Source of the DNA: Arthrobacter sp. Bi26
Lineage (GTDB): Bacteria; Actinomycetota; Actinomycetes; Actinomycetales; Micrococcaceae
Length of the DNA stretch: 43,305 nucleotides
NCBI RefSeq assembly: GCF_918697925.1
Contig: NZ_CAKKMF010000039.1
Coordinates: 1 to 43,305 of the forward strand
Direction: 5' to 3'
The notes under the pieces are model-generated. The model was given only the letters and a program-made list of their open reading frames with translations. It was not told the origin of the DNA and ran no database searches. Both the position numbers and the translations under genes were made by a program. This document shows positions 8,618 through 17,787 of the stretch, in pieces (the first letter of the stretch is position 1; each line of letters begins with the position of its first letter).

Positions 8618-9748
8618 ATGACTGCCCGCAACGGGGCCGGTTCGACCTCAGTTTCCAGCGGACGACGCCGGCCCGGCCGCCTCGCGCCGGTGGTCGGCAC
8701 GGCGCGAAAAATGCTGCAGGACGCCCTTGCCGGGGCCGGCTACCCCGAGCGCGTCCTGGTCGCCTGCAGCGGCGGGCCGGACTCGCTCGCTCTCGCCGCC
8801 GTCGCCGCCTACTTCGCCCGCCGCGGTCACGTGGGCGGCCGCCCTGTGTCCATTGGCGCCGTCGTCGTGGACCACCAGCTGCAGCCGGGCTCGGCCGGGG
8901 TCGCCGCCACCGCCGCCCGGACCCTTGAGGACCTCGGGCTCTCTCCCGTGCAGATCCGGACTGTCGACGTCGCATCCACCGGCGTGGGCCCCGAAGCGGC
9001 AGCCCGGGACGCCCGCCACGCGGCCCTCGAGGCCGCCGCGGATGAGGCGGGTGCAGGCGCGATCCTGCTCGGCCACACCCTCGATGACCAGGCCGAGCAA
9101 GTGCTGCTCGGCCTGGCGCGGGGGTCGGGCACCCGGTCCCTCGCCGGGATGCGACCTTCCCGGGGCAGGTTGCTGCGCCCGTTCCTGGGCCTGCGGCGTG
9201 CGGACACCCTTGAGATCTGCCGGGTGGAGGCCCTGGTGCCCTGGCACGACCCGTCCAACACGGACCCGGTGTACGCGCGCTCCCGGACCCGGGTTGAAGT
9301 GCTGCCCCTGCTTGAGGACAAGCTCGGCCCCGGCGTCGCCGAATCGCTCGCCCGCACGGCCGCGATCCTCCAGCTGGACGCCGATTACCTGGAGGACGTG
9401 GCGAACGACACCTTCGACCGGCTGCGCGAGCAGACCGGGGAGGAGATCAGCCTCCCGGAAGCTGAGCTGCGCGATCTTGCCCCGGCCGTGAGGTTCCGGG
9501 TGATCGCCAAGGCCGCCGCCGCCGTCGGAGGCCAGCAGCCCAGCTACCAGCGCCTGCTCGCAGCGGAAGCACTCTTGCGCCGGCAGGGATCAGCCGGTCC
9601 GGTGGAGCTTCCCGGTGCGGTCAGCGTCTACCGGCTCTCGCTCGCGCAGCTCCTTGCTGCGGAGCCGTCCGGGGCCTCCGGTGTTCCCCGCGAAGCCGCC
9701 CGCTGTGGGAAGCTTGTATTCCGGCCTCAACAGCCGCCCCGAAATTAG
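8618..9748 (+). CDS. tilS: tRNA(Ile)-lysidine synthetase
   Basis: Modifies C34 of the AUA-decoding tRNA-Ile to lysidine using ATP and lysine. It is essential for reading AUA codons. 376 residues. The PP-loop ATP-binding motif is SGGPDS (51-56) in VLVACSGGPDSLALAA, followed by GAVVVDHQLQPGS, LGHTLDDQAEQVLLGLARGSG and LRPFLGLRR, all family landmarks. ATG 8618 lies 5 nt after the metalloprotease stop, so the two are probably co-transcribed. hpt follows after 30 nt. Confidence 0.95.
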   Translation: MTARNGAGSTSVSSGRRRPGRLAPVVGTARKMLQDALAGAGYPERVLVACSGGPDSLALAAVAAYFARRGHVGGRPVSIGAVVVDHQLQPGSAGVAATAARTLEDLGLSPVQIRTVDVASTGVGPEAAARDARHAALEAAADEAGAGAILLGHTLDDQAEQVLLGLARGSGTRSLAGMRPSRGRLLRPFLGLRRADTLEICRVEALVPWHDPSNTDPVYARSRTRVEVLPLLEDKLGPGVAESLARTAAILQLDADYLEDVANDTFDRLREQTGEEISLPEAELRDLAPAVRFRVIAKAAAAVGGQQPSYQRLLAAEALLRRQGSAGPVELPGAVSVYRLSLAQLLAAEPSGASGVPREAARCGKLVFRPQQPPRN

Positions 9749-9778
9749 TCGCACCCCGCATCTACACAGGAGCCATTG

Positions 9779-10330
9779 GTGGATTCAAACGACGTCCAGG
9801 CAGACCTCAAACACGTTCTCTACACCAAGGAACAGATCCAGGAACGGATCACCGAACTCGCGGCGCAGATCGACAAGGACTACGCGGGCCGTGACCTCCT
9901 GATCGTCGGCGTGCTCAAGGGCGCCGTCATGGTCATGGCGGACCTGGCCCGTGCACTGCACAGCCACGTCTCCATGGACTGGATGGCCGTCTCCTCGTAC
10001 GGCTCCGGCACGCAGTCCTCAGGCGTGGTCCGCATCCTGAAGGACCTCGACACCGATCTGATGGGCAAGGACGTCCTGATCGTCGAGGACATCATCGATT
10101 CCGGCCTCACACTGTCCTGGCTCAAGACGAACCTGGAATCCCGCGGCACGGCGTCGGTGGAAATTTGCACCGCGTTCCGCAAGCCGACGGCCGCCAAGGT
10201 CAAGATCGACGTCAAGTATGTCGGCTACGACATTCCCAACGAATTCGTCGTGGGCTATGGCCTGGATTACGCCGAGAAGTACCGCAACCTGGACTTCGTT
10301 GGCACCCTGGCCCCGCACGTCTACGAGTAA
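9779..10330 (+). CDS. hpt: Hypoxanthine(-guanine) phosphoribosyltransferase
   Basis: Purine salvage: transfers phosphoribose from PRPP to hypoxanthine or guanine. 183 residues. The PRPP-binding loop is [17 protein letters not shown] (acidic pair near residues 103-104), with [20 protein letters not shown] earlier and [30 protein letters not shown] (seen in pieces) at the purine-binding C terminus. GTG 9779 is preferred over TTG 9776 because AGGAG (9768-9772) is 6 nt before GTG but only 3 nt before TTG. It lies between tilS and ftsH. Confidence 0.95.
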   Translation: MDSNDVQADLKHVLYTKEQIQERITELAAQIDKDYAGRDLLIVGVLKGAVMVMADLARALHSHVSMDWMAVSSYGSGTQSSGVVRILKDLDTDLMGKDVLIVEDIIDSGLTLSWLKTNLESRGTASVEICTAFRKPTAAKVKIDVKYVGYDIPNEFVVGYGLDYAEKYRNLDFVGTLAPHVYE

Positions 10331-10350
10331 ATCGTTCGTGCAGAGGCACC

Positions 10351-10380
10351 CCTCCGCCCGGCGCCCGGGTGCCGGGGAGG
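10351..10380 (+). terminator. GC-rich hairpin after hpt
   Basis: CCTCC and CCGGCG pair with TGCCGG and GGAGG (11 bp with a GC bulge), around a small C/G-rich loop, 20 nt after the hpt stop. There is no T-run, so termination may be partial. The rest of the 200-nt gap to ftsH holds a weak -10-like TATAGC at 10445-10450 and GGGAAC at 10402-10407 (ECF-like -35, no clean -10). Confidence 0.5.
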
Positions 10381-10504
10381 CCCGGCCCCGCTACGCCCAC
10401 AGGGAACTTTTGCACTCCGCCGTGCGTGAGTTAGTGCGACGGTGTATAGCTAGAACCTGACGCAGCACCACACGCGCGCAGAACGGTCGCCGTGCAGCAC
10501 TACC

Positions 10505-10534
10505 AGGAGGGACGGGGCCAGCCCCGAACAGATG
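10505..10534 (+). promoter_or_regulatory. ftsH Shine-Dalgarno separated from ATG by a hairpin
   Basis: A perfect AGGAGG (10505-10510) lies 21 nt before ATG 10532, normally too far. Between them CGGGG-CCAG-CCCCG (10513-10526) forms a 5-bp tetraloop hairpin. Folding it leaves 7 nt of effective spacing. No other in-frame start lies closer to the AGGAGG. Confidence 0.55.
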
Positions 10535-12598
10535 AAAGCTAAGAGTTTCTTCAAGGGCCCCGGCATCTGGATTGTCGTCGTGGTGGCCATGCTGCTGCTG
10601 GCATTTGCCACCCTGGCACCGGGCGGCGCGAGCCGGATCGACACCGACAAAGGCCTTGAACTGCTGACGGCCGGCGGCAAGGTTGAACAGGCCAAGATTT
10701 TCGACGCCGAGAACCGTGTGGACCTGGTCCTTAAGGACAACCTGCAGGTCGACGGGCAGGACAAGGGCAAGAACGTCCAGTTCTACTTCGTAAACGCCCG
10801 GGCCCAGGACGTCGTCAAGGCGGTCACGGACTCTAAACCGTCGGGCGGCTTCACGGACCAGCCGCTCGAAAACAACTGGTTCTCCGGGCTCTTCTCCCTG
10901 CTGGTGCCCGTGCTGTTGCTCGGCGTCCTGTTCTGGTTCCTGCTCTCCCGGATGCAGGGCGGCGGGTCCAAGGTCATGCAGTTTGGCAAGTCCAAGGCCA
11001 AGCTCGTCAACAAGGACATGCCCCAGGTGACCTTCAGCGATGTCGCCGGCGCCGATGAGGCCGTCGAGGAACTCGAGGAGATCAAGGAATTCCTGCAGGA
11101 GCCGGCCAAGTTCCAGGCCGTCGGCGCCAAGATCCCCAAGGGCGTGCTGCTCTACGGCCCTCCGGGCACCGGCAAGACCCTCCTGGCCCGCGCGGTTGCC
11201 GGCGAGGCCGGCGTTCCCTTCTTCTCCATCTCCGGCTCCGACTTCGTGGAAATGTTCGTCGGTGTGGGCGCCTCCCGCGTCCGCGACCTCTTCGAGCAGG
11301 CCAAGTCCAACGCGCCGGCAATCATCTTCGTCGATGAGATCGACGCCGTCGGCCGGCACCGCGGCGCAGGAATCGGCGGCGGCAACGACGAGCGCGAGCA
11401 GACCCTGAACCAGCTGCTGGTGGAAATGGACGGCTTCGACGTCAAGACCAACGTCATCCTGATTGCCGCCACCAACCGCCCCGACGTCCTGGACCCCGCA
11501 CTGCTGCGTCCGGGCCGCTTCGACCGGCAGATCTCGGTCGAGGCCCCCGATTTGATCGGCCGCGACCAGATCCTGCAGGTGCACGCCAAGGGCAAGCCGA
11601 TGGCTGCCGGCGTCGACCTCAAGGCTGTTGCCAAGAAGACCCCCGGCTACACCGGCGCGGATCTGGCCAACGTCCTGAACGAGGCCGCCCTGCTGACGGC
11701 CCGCTCCAACGCCAACCTGATCGATGACCGCGCCCTCGACGAGGCGATCGACCGCGTCATGGCAGGCCCGCAGAAGCGCAGCCGGGTCATGAAGGAACAC
11801 GAACGCAAGGTCACCGCGTACCACGAAGGCGGCCACGCCCTCGTGGCGGCTGCCCTGCGGAACTCCGCCCCGGTCACCAAGATCACCATCCTGCCCCGCG
11901 GCCGTGCCCTCGGCTACACCATGGTGGTCCCGGAAAACGACAAGTACTCCATCACCCGCAACGAGCTGCTCGATCAGATGGCCTACGCCATGGGCGGCCG
12001 CGTCGCCGAGGAACTCGTCTTCCACGATCCGTCCACGGGTGCCTCCAATGACATCGAGAAGGCCACCGGAATCGCCCGGAAGATGGTCACCGAGTTCGGC
12101 ATGAGTGAAAGGGTCGGGTCGGTGCGCCTCGGCCAGGGCGGCGGCGAGCCGTTCCTGGGCCGCGACGCAGGCCACGAGCGCAACTACTCGGACCAGATCG
12201 CCTACATCGTCGACGAAGAGGTGCGCCGCCTGATCGACGGCGCGCATGATGAGGCTTACGCCATCCTGACCGAGAACCGGGACGTCCTGGACGAACTGGC
12301 GCTGGAACTGCTCGAACGCGAGACGCTGAACCAGGCCGAAATCGCGCAAGTTTTCACCAACATCCGCAAGCGCGACTTCCGCGACGTCTGGCTCTCCAAG
12401 GAGACCCGCACGCTCCAGTCCGCCGGCCCGGTGGAGTCGCGCCGCGAAAAGGCGGAGCGTGAAGCGCAGGAGGAAGCTACGCAGGCCCGGCTCGAAGAGC
12501 CCCTGGATGCCCAGCCCCCGCATGCCCAGGGCGTGTCCGGACAGGAGTCCTTCCAGGGCGGTGCAACGGATATCGGGACTGATGGTCATCCCGGCTAG
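10532..12598 (+). CDS. ftsH: ATP-dependent membrane zinc metalloprotease FtsH
   Basis: Membrane-bound hexameric AAA+ protease degrading misfolded membrane proteins and short-lived regulators. 688 residues. TM1 is about 9-29 ([19 protein letters not shown]) and TM2 about 116-136 ([20 protein letters not shown]). Walker A is GPPGTGKT (about 209-216), Walker B IIFVDEID, the second region of homology [19 protein letters not shown], and the zinc site HEGGH (His431, His435). The tail is charged and Gln/Pro-rich, as in actinobacterial FtsH. Its UAG stop (12596-12598) forms part of a likely promoter for folE. The first gene of the long folate/pantothenate array. Confidence 0.97.
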   Translation: MKAKSFFKGPGIWIVVVVAMLLLAFATLAPGGASRIDTDKGLELLTAGGKVEQAKIFDAENRVDLVLKDNLQVDGQDKGKNVQFYFVNARAQDVVKAVTDSKPSGGFTDQPLENNWFSGLFSLLVPVLLLGVLFWFLLSRMQGGGSKVMQFGKSKAKLVNKDMPQVTFSDVAGADEAVEELEEIKEFLQEPAKFQAVGAKIPKGVLLYGPPGTGKTLLARAVAGEAGVPFFSISGSDFVEMFVGVGASRVRDLFEQAKSNAPAIIFVDEIDAVGRHRGAGIGGGNDEREQTLNQLLVEMDGFDVKTNVILIAATNRPDVLDPALLRPGRFDRQISVEAPDLIGRDQILQVHAKGKPMAAGVDLKAVAKKTPGYTGADLANVLNEAALLTARSNANLIDDRALDEAIDRVMAGPQKRSRVMKEHERKVTAYHEGGHALVAAALRNSAPVTKITILPRGRALGYTMVVPENDKYSITRNELLDQMAYAMGGRVAEELVFHDPSTGASNDIEKATGIARKMVTEFGMSERVGSVRLGQGGGEPFLGRDAGHERNYSDQIAYIVDEEVRRLIDGAHDEAYAILTENRDVLDELALELLERETLNQAEIAQVFTNIRKRDFRDVWLSKETRTLQSAGPVESRREKAEREAQEEATQARLEEPLDAQPPHAQGVSGQESFQGGATDIGTDGHPG

Positions 12599-12610
12599 GC
12601 TTCTTCTGTG
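12596..12610 (+). promoter_or_regulatory. Putative leaderless promoter of folE
   Basis: TAGGCT (12596-12601), then six bases, then GTG 12608. The TAG of the box is the ftsH stop codon. No Shine-Dalgarno precedes GTG, so initiation at +1 on a leaderless mRNA is the simplest reading. No good -35 is visible. Confidence 0.5.
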
Positions 12611-13252
12611 ACTTCTAACTTCGACGACGACGTTCCCGCCCCCGCTGCTGCTTCGGCGGGGGACGGGGAAACCCCGCATTCACGGTCCAAGGTGGACCGC
12701 CCCAGGATCGAAGCCGCCGTGCGGGAAATCCTGCTGGCCATCGGCGAGGACCCGGATCGCGGCGGTCTCCTGGACACCCCGAAGCGGGTGGCCAAGGCCT
12801 ATACGGAAATGTTTGCCGGCCTGCACCACGACCCCTCCGAGATCCTGGCCACCACCTTCGACCTCGACCACGAGGAACTCGTGCTGGTCAAGGACATCCC
12901 GTTCTACTCCACATGCGAGCACCACCTGGTGCCGTTCCACGGGGTGGCGCATGTGGGCTACATCCCGTCTCATGACGGCAAGGTTACGGGCCTGAGCAAG
13001 CTGGCCCGGCTCGTGGACATGTTCGCCAAGCGCCCGCAGGTACAGGAACGCCTGACCACCCAGATCGTCGAGGCCCTCGTCACGCACCTCAAACCGCGCG
13101 GCGCGATCGTCGTCGTCGAATGTGAACACCTGTGCATGTCCATGCGGGGAATCCGCAAGCCCGGCGCCAAGACCGTCACCAGCGCAGTGCGCGGGCAACT
13201 GCATGACCCGGCCACCCGTGCCGAAGCCATGAGCCTCATACTCGGAAGGTAA
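12608..13252 (+). CDS. folE: GTP cyclohydrolase I
   Basis: First step of tetrahydrofolate synthesis: GTP to 7,8-dihydroneopterin triphosphate, a cytosolic homodecamer. 214 residues. The zinc ligands are in [10 protein letters not shown] (Cys103, His106) and ECEHLCM (Cys176). VGYIPS and [19 protein letters not shown] are family signatures. The start is GTG 12608, nine nt after the ftsH stop, probably expressed both by read-through and from its own leaderless promoter. folP follows after 11 nt. Confidence 0.97.
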   Translation: MTSNFDDDVPAPAAASAGDGETPHSRSKVDRPRIEAAVREILLAIGEDPDRGGLLDTPKRVAKAYTEMFAGLHHDPSEILATTFDLDHEELVLVKDIPFYSTCEHHLVPFHGVAHVGYIPSHDGKVTGLSKLARLVDMFAKRPQVQERLTTQIVEALVTHLKPRGAIVVVECEHLCMSMRGIRKPGAKTVTSAVRGQLHDPATRAEAMSLILGR

Positions 13253-13263
13253 GAACACAGACT

Positions 13264-14214
13264 ATGGACTCCCTAGCTGCAGCCCCGGGGACCGGGCCCG
13301 CCACCTCGCCCCTGCCCATCCTGCGCAAACCGCGCCCGGCGGCGAAGTTCCAGGACCTGCCCGCGGACCGGACACTCGTGATGGGAATCCTCAACGTCAC
13401 CCCCGACTCCTTCAGCGACGGCGGAGCGCACGCGACCCCGGACACGGCGATCGCGGCGGGACTGCGGATGTTCTACGCCGGGGCGGACATCATCGACGTC
13501 GGCGGCGAATCCACCCGCCCGGGTGCCACGGCAGTCGGCGTTGACGAGGAACAGCGCCGGGTCCTGCCGGTCATCGAGGCCCTGGTCAAGGCAGGCGCCC
13601 TCGTCAGCATCGACACCACCCACGCCGTGACGGCGGCTGCGGCCCTGAAAGCCGGCGCCGCGATCATCAACGACGTCTCGGGCCTGACTATGGAGCCTGA
13701 AATGGCGGAACTGGCCGCCCGCACCAAGGTCCCCTACATCCTGACGCACCGCCGCGGCGACGCCAGCACCATGAACTCCCTGACGGACTACCGTGACGTC
13801 GCCGGCGAAGTGGTGACGGAACTCGCCGGTGTCCGCGAAAAGCTCTACGCCGCCGGCGTCACGCCGGAGCAGATCATTGTGGACCCGGGACTGGGCTTCG
13901 CCAAGAACGAGGTCCAGAACTGGGAGCTCCTGCAGCACCTGGATGTGCTGCAGGCCATGGGTCACAAGGTCCTCGTCGCCGGCTCACGCAAGCGCTTCCT
14001 CGGCAGCCTCCTGACCGTCGCCGGCAAGGCCGCCCAGCCCGTTGAACGCGACGCCGCGACCGCCGCCGTGACCGCCATCAGCGCCTTCCGCGGCGCCTGG
14101 GCCGTACGCGTGCACGACGTCGGCGCGAGCCTCGACGCCGTCAAGGTCGCCGCCCGCATGGCACCCCCGACGCCCCCGGCAACGGCTGGTTCCGCCGACG
14201 CCGGCACCAACTGA
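13264..14214 (+). CDS. folP: Dihydropteroate synthase
   Basis: Joins 6-hydroxymethyl-dihydropterin pyrophosphate to p-aminobenzoate. This is the sulfonamide target. 316 residues. The TIM-barrel signature MGILNVTPDSFSDGG appears after a ~35-residue N-terminal extension, then VGGESTRPGA, SIDTTHA, INDVSGL, THRRGD, DPGLGFAKN and a C-terminal RVHDVGASLDAVKVA. The tail is Pro/Ala rich. ATG 13264 lies 11 nt after folE. Confidence 0.96.
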   Translation: MDSLAAAPGTGPATSPLPILRKPRPAAKFQDLPADRTLVMGILNVTPDSFSDGGAHATPDTAIAAGLRMFYAGADIIDVGGESTRPGATAVGVDEEQRRVLPVIEALVKAGALVSIDTTHAVTAAAALKAGAAIINDVSGLTMEPEMAELAARTKVPYILTHRRGDASTMNSLTDYRDVAGEVVTELAGVREKLYAAGVTPEQIIVDPGLGFAKNEVQNWELLQHLDVLQAMGHKVLVAGSRKRFLGSLLTVAGKAAQPVERDAATAAVTAISAFRGAWAVRVHDVGASLDAVKVAARMAPPTPPATAGSADAGTN

Positions 14215-14227
14215 TCCGGCCGGCGCC

Positions 14228-14587
14228 ATGGACCAGATCACGCTGAGCGGCGTCACCGCCGTCGGCCATCACGGTGTGTTCGATTTCGAGCGCCGCGACG
14301 GCCAGCCGTTCGTCGTTGACGCGGTGCTGCACCTGGACTTCAGCAAGGCCGCGGCTTCCGACGACGTCCTGGACACGGCGCATTACGGCGAAGTGGCCAA
14401 TTGCATTCGGGACTGGATCACGGGTGTTCCGCTGAACCTGATCGAGGCCCTCGCCGTGCGGATTGCCGAGGACGTGCTGCAGAAATTTCCGGTGGCCGCT
14501 GTGGACATCACCGTGCACAAGCCCAAGGCCCCAATCGAAGTCGACTTCGGCGACGTTTCCGTCAGCGTGCACCGGAGGCGGCCGTGA
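14228..14587 (+). CDS. folB: Dihydroneopterin aldolase
   Basis: Cleaves 7,8-dihydroneopterin to 6-hydroxymethyl-dihydropterin and glycolaldehyde. 119 residues. Family landmarks are ITLSGVTAVGHHGVFDFER, the YGEVANCI strand, LIEALAVRIAEDVL with the catalytic-region Glu, and VTVHKPKAPI at the end. Its stop TGA overlaps the GTG start of folK (GTGA, 14584-14587), indicating translational coupling. Confidence 0.95.
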   Translation: MDQITLSGVTAVGHHGVFDFERRDGQPFVVDAVLHLDFSKAAASDDVLDTAHYGEVANCIRDWITGVPLNLIEALAVRIAEDVLQKFPVAAVDITVHKPKAPIEVDFGDVSVSVHRRRP

Positions 14588-15153
14588 GCCCGCTCTACAC
14601 CCGCGCCGTGATCGCGCTCGGCAGCAATCTGGGGGAGCGCAGCGACACGCTCTCTGCCGCCGTCGCGGACCTCGTCGACCCGCCGGAGGTGCGCCTGCTG
14701 GCCATCTCTCCGATCGTCCAGACGAAGGCCGTGGGTGGCCCGCCCGGCCAGCCTGACTTCCTGAACATGGTGATTGCCGTCGAGACGTCCCTGCCGCCGC
14801 GCGCCCTGCTGGAGCACTGCCACGCCGTGGAGCAGAAGCATTTGCGTGTGCGCGAGGTCCGGTGGGGGCCGCGGACCCTGGACGTGGACATCATCACCTA
14901 CGGGGACGTGGTGAGCTCCGACCCGGAGCTCACCCTGCCCCACCCCCGGGCCGCGGAACGGGCGTTCGTGCTCTACCCGTGGTCGTTGATCGATTCCGCG
15001 GCGGAGCTCAACGGCGAACGCGTGGGCGACCTCGCCGCGAAAGCCGCCGATTTCGGCGACCTCGCCACGTTTGACGGCTTCCAGAGCACCGCTGGCGCGG
15101 ACATCGCAGCCACAGGGCGCTCCGGCGTGTCCGGCGCGGCGGAGCGGCCGTGA
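14584..15153 (+). CDS. folK: 6-hydroxymethyl-7,8-dihydropterin pyrophosphokinase
   Basis: Transfers pyrophosphate from ATP to hydroxymethyl-dihydropterin, feeding FolP. 189 residues from GTG 14584. Motifs are AVIALGSNLGER at the N terminus, GPPGQPDFLNMVIAVET, and the metal/ATP-binding RWGPRTLDVDIITYGD followed by LPHPRAAERAFVL. It overlaps folB by 4 nt and the downstream DUF3180 gene by 4 nt (GTGA 15150-15153). Confidence 0.95.
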   Translation: MSPLYTRAVIALGSNLGERSDTLSAAVADLVDPPEVRLLAISPIVQTKAVGGPPGQPDFLNMVIAVETSLPPRALLEHCHAVEQKHLRVREVRWGPRTLDVDIITYGDVVSSDPELTLPHPRAAERAFVLYPWSLIDSAAELNGERVGDLAAKAADFGDLATFDGFQSTAGADIAATGRSGVSGAAERP

Positions 15154-15674
15154 AGCTGACCAGCCCCTTGCTCCTGCTGGCCATTTGCGTGGTCCTGGCC
15201 GTGGCCGGCTGGTTCGCCACCATGCTCTCGGGCCGCTACGGCCTGGCCACCCCGGTGCTGCCGCTGACGGGGCTGCTGACCATGGGCGTGATCGTGGCCC
15301 TCACCCTGGTGCTGGGCATCCGCGTGCTCCGGTGGCGCAACGGCAAGAAGAAGAAAATCCTCAACCCCATCCTGGCGGCCTGGACCCTGGTCCTCGCCCA
15401 GGCCTGCGCCTATACCGGCACGGTCCTGCTGGGCTGGCACGCGGGAATTGTGCTGGAGCAACTGCGGCTGTGGAACCTGCGCAGCAACCAGGACCTCACC
15501 TGGCAGGCCCTGGCAATGGCCGGCGGCGGGCTGATCATGGTGATCGTGGGGCTCGTCGTCGAGCGGTTCTGCCGGATTCCGCCCGAGGACGGCGAGGCCG
15601 AATCCCGGCCCGGCGTGCAGGGAAAGCGCAGCAAGCCCTCGGCGGAAGGCGAATATGCGTACCGAAGCGATTGA
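15150..15674 (+). CDS. DUF3180 family four-TM membrane protein
   Basis: 174 residues. Four hydrophobic helices are visible: LLLLAICVVLAVAGWFA, LPLTGLLTMGVIVALTLVL, ILAAWTLVLAQACAYTGTVL and ALAMAGGGLIMVIVGLVV. A short basic/acidic C-tail follows. Position immediately after folK matches the actinobacterial DUF3180 family (I recall Rv3605c in M. tuberculosis at the same place). Function unknown. It starts at GTG 15150 inside the folK stop, and its end overlaps the next gene by 20 nt, so the genes are almost certainly coupled. Confidence 0.85.
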   Translation: MKLTSPLLLLAICVVLAVAGWFATMLSGRYGLATPVLPLTGLLTMGVIVALTLVLGIRVLRWRNGKKKKILNPILAAWTLVLAQACAYTGTVLLGWHAGIVLEQLRLWNLRSNQDLTWQALAMAGGGLIMVIVGLVVERFCRIPPEDGEAESRPGVQGKRSKPSAEGEYAYRSD

Positions 15675-16167
15675 TCCCCCGGGCATCGACTGGCTCAGGG
15701 TGTCCCCGAAGTACGTCACGGTGCGCCTCGCCGGGTGGGCGCTGGGAAACCTGATCGCGGTGTCCCTGCTGTCGCTTCCCCTGGTCCTGGTGCTTGCCGG
15801 CGCGTGGACCTGGCCGCCGGTCTGGCTGGGCATCGCCATTCCCGCCGCCTGGCTGCTTCTGGCGTTGTGGCGGCTCGTGCTGATTCCCCGGCAGGTGCGC
15901 TCGATCGGCTACGCCGAGCGGGAGGACGACCTCCTGATCCGGCGGGGCATCTTCTTCCAGCGCACCCTCGTGGTCCCTTACGGGCGGATGCAGTACGTGG
16001 ACATCTCGGTGGGCCCGGTCGAGCGTCCGCTGGGCCTGTGCACCCTGAAATTGCACACCGCCGCAGCCGCGACCAGCGCCGAGATTCCCGGCCTGCCCGC
16101 CAGCGAAGGGGCCAGGCTCCGCGAACAGCTGTCCGCCCGCGGCGAAGCCCGGCTGGCCGGGCTGTGA
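15655..16167 (+). CDS. PH domain-containing membrane protein (YdbS-like)
   Basis: 170 residues. Two adjacent transmembrane helices (about 31-52 and 57-78) are followed by a bacterial PH (bPH2) domain: RSIGYAEREDDLLIRRGIFFQRTLVVPYGRMQYVDISVGPVERPLGL, in overlapping parts. This short protein pairs with the longer bPH2 protein downstream, like YdbS/YdbT of Bacillus. The pair's role is not established, though some bPH2 pairs are linked to bacteriocin resistance. It overlaps DUF3180 by 20 nt. Confidence 0.88.
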   Translation: MRTEAIDPPGIDWLRVSPKYVTVRLAGWALGNLIAVSLLSLPLVLVLAGAWTWPPVWLGIAIPAAWLLLALWRLVLIPRQVRSIGYAEREDDLLIRRGIFFQRTLVVPYGRMQYVDISVGPVERPLGLCTLKLHTAAAATSAEIPGLPASEGARLREQLSARGEARLAGL

Positions 16168-16185
16168 CGGGAAGAGCGTGACGGG

Positions 16186-17787
16186 ATGGCGCTGACACCG
16201 CAGGGCGCCGGACCCGCCGGCGACGGAATCGCCGCCGGAACGGCAGACGCCGGCGGACCCGCCGACGACGTCTGGCTGCGCGTGCACCCGGCGTCCCCCT
16301 TTGTCCGCGGCTGGGTGGCGCTGGCCGCACTGTTGTTCTTTTTTGGACGTGACAGTTTCGAACGTCTCCTTCAGGGTGGCCCGCTCTTTGACGAGCGGTT
16401 GGCCGGACGGGCGCCGTGGCTGCTGGCCGGCGGCGGCATCCTGCTGCTGCTGACTGTCTTCGGTTACGTCCTGAGCTGGTACTTCACCCGCTACCAGGTC
16501 GCAGGCGGCTACGTGCGCGTCAACACTGGTTTCCTCTTCAAGCAGCAGCGGCAGGCCAGGCTGGACCGGGTGCAGGCAATCGACGTCGTGCAGCCCCTGC
16601 TGGCACGGATCTTCGGACTCGCTGAACTGAGGTTCGAAGTCGCCGACGCCGGCGAATCCGCCGTGCGCCTGGCGTACCTGCGCGCGGACGAGGCCCGACA
16701 GCTCCGCGCGACAATCCTGGCCCGCGCCTCAGGCGCCTCAGGCACCTCCGGCGGGTCGCTGTCGCCGTCGCCGGAGCCGGGACAGCCCGAGACCGCCGCC
16801 GTGGAGGCCCCGGAACGGGTGGTGTTGACCGTGCCGCCGCCACGCCTGATGGGCTCGCTGCTCCTGAGCGAACAAAGCGTCGTGATCCTGGCCGGCGGCA
16901 TCGCCTCAGTGCTGCTTTCCGCCGTCACCGAAAACCGGAGCTTCGCGGTCTTCCTGATCCCTGCCGCGATCGGACTCGTGGCCTCCTATTGGTCCTCGTT
17001 CAACAAGGGCTACAACTTCACCGCCGCCGTTTCCCCGGACGGCATCCGGCTGCGCTACGGCCTGCTGGACACACAGGCGCAGACCGTGCCGCCGGGCAGG
17101 ATCCAGGCGCTGAAGGTCAGCCAGCCGCCGCTGTGGCGGCTGTTCGGCTGGTACCGGATCCAGGTCAATGTGGCCGGTTACGGCCTGGCCGCCAGCGCCG
17201 GCGAAGGATCAGCCCGGACCACGCTGCTTCCGGTGGGATCCCTCGCCGACGTCCTGGAAATCCTCGCCCTGGTGCTCCCGGATCCAGGCACTCCGGATCC
17301 GCTGGGCGTGTTCACCGCAGGGATCACCGGCCTCGCGGACGCCGCCGGGACGCCAGGCAGCGGAGGCGGGCAGGACACCGACGGCGGCTTCGTGACCAGC
17401 CCGCGCCGGGCCCGGTTCCTGGCACCGCTGGGCTGGCGGCGCAACGGCTTCACGGCAACGGAGACCGCCCTGCTCCTGAGATCGGGCCGGTGGTGGCGGA
17501 ACCTCGTGGTGGTGCCGCATCAGCGCACCCAGTCCATGGCCCTGCAGCAGGGCCCGCTCGCCCGCAGATTCCGCGTGGCGGACCTGGTCCTGCACACCAC
17601 GGCAGGTCCGGTGGCCCCGCGGCTCATCCAGGCCGGCCTCGACGAAGCCCGGGCCCTGCTCGATGCCCAGTCGTCCCGTGCCCGCGCCGCGCGCAAGCGC
17701 CAGAAGAGCGAGCACTGGATGGAGCCGGCGGCCAAGCCGGCCGCACCACCCGCAGACGACCCCCAGGAAGGCCCGCATCATGGCTAA
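16186..17787 (+). CDS. Multi-PH-domain membrane protein (YdbT-like)
   Basis: 533 residues. About four TM helices (roughly 45-60, 80-101, 230-246 and 250-266) separate up to three bPH2 modules. The first has GGYVRVNTGFLFKQQRQARLDRVQAIDVVQPLLARIFGLAELRFE (read in pieces), the second PDGIRLRYGLLDTQAQTVPPGRIQALKVSQP, and the third LLRSGRWWRNLVVVPHQRTQSMALQQGP. Each ends with the R-x-Q-x-(L/V/M) strand typical of bPH2. The C-terminus is a Lys/Arg/Pro tail. Its stop overlaps the start of the DUF2520 gene by 8 nt. Function unknown. In M. tuberculosis a single membrane protein occupies the equivalent slot, as I recall. Confidence 0.88.
   Translation: MALTPQGAGPAGDGIAAGTADAGGPADDVWLRVHPASPFVRGWVALAALLFFFGRDSFERLLQGGPLFDERLAGRAPWLLAGGGILLLLTVFGYVLSWYFTRYQVAGGYVRVNTGFLFKQQRQARLDRVQAIDVVQPLLARIFGLAELRFEVADAGESAVRLAYLRADEARQLRATILARASGASGTSGGSLSPSPEPGQPETAAVEAPERVVLTVPPPRLMGSLLLSEQSVVILAGGIASVLLSAVTENRSFAVFLIPAAIGLVASYWSSFNKGYNFTAAVSPDGIRLRYGLLDTQAQTVPPGRIQALKVSQPPLWRLFGWYRIQVNVAGYGLAASAGEGSARTTLLPVGSLADVLEILALVLPDPGTPDPLGVFTAGITGLADAAGTPGSGGGQDTDGGFVTSPRRARFLAPLGWRRNGFTATETALLLRSGRWWRNLVVVPHQRTQSMALQQGPLARRFRVADLVLHTTAGPVAPRLIQAGLDEARALLDAQSSRARAARKRQKSEHWMEPAAKPAAPPADDPQEGPHHG

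Noticed and set aside
10391..12679. Very long antisense open frames opposite ftsH, and similarly opposite xfp (2394-4295), clpC (26188-28881) and prfC/kinase (39286-42090)
   Set aside because: They mirror strongly conserved genes, have the low-complexity composition expected from GC-biased third positions, and show no family motif or ribosome-binding site.
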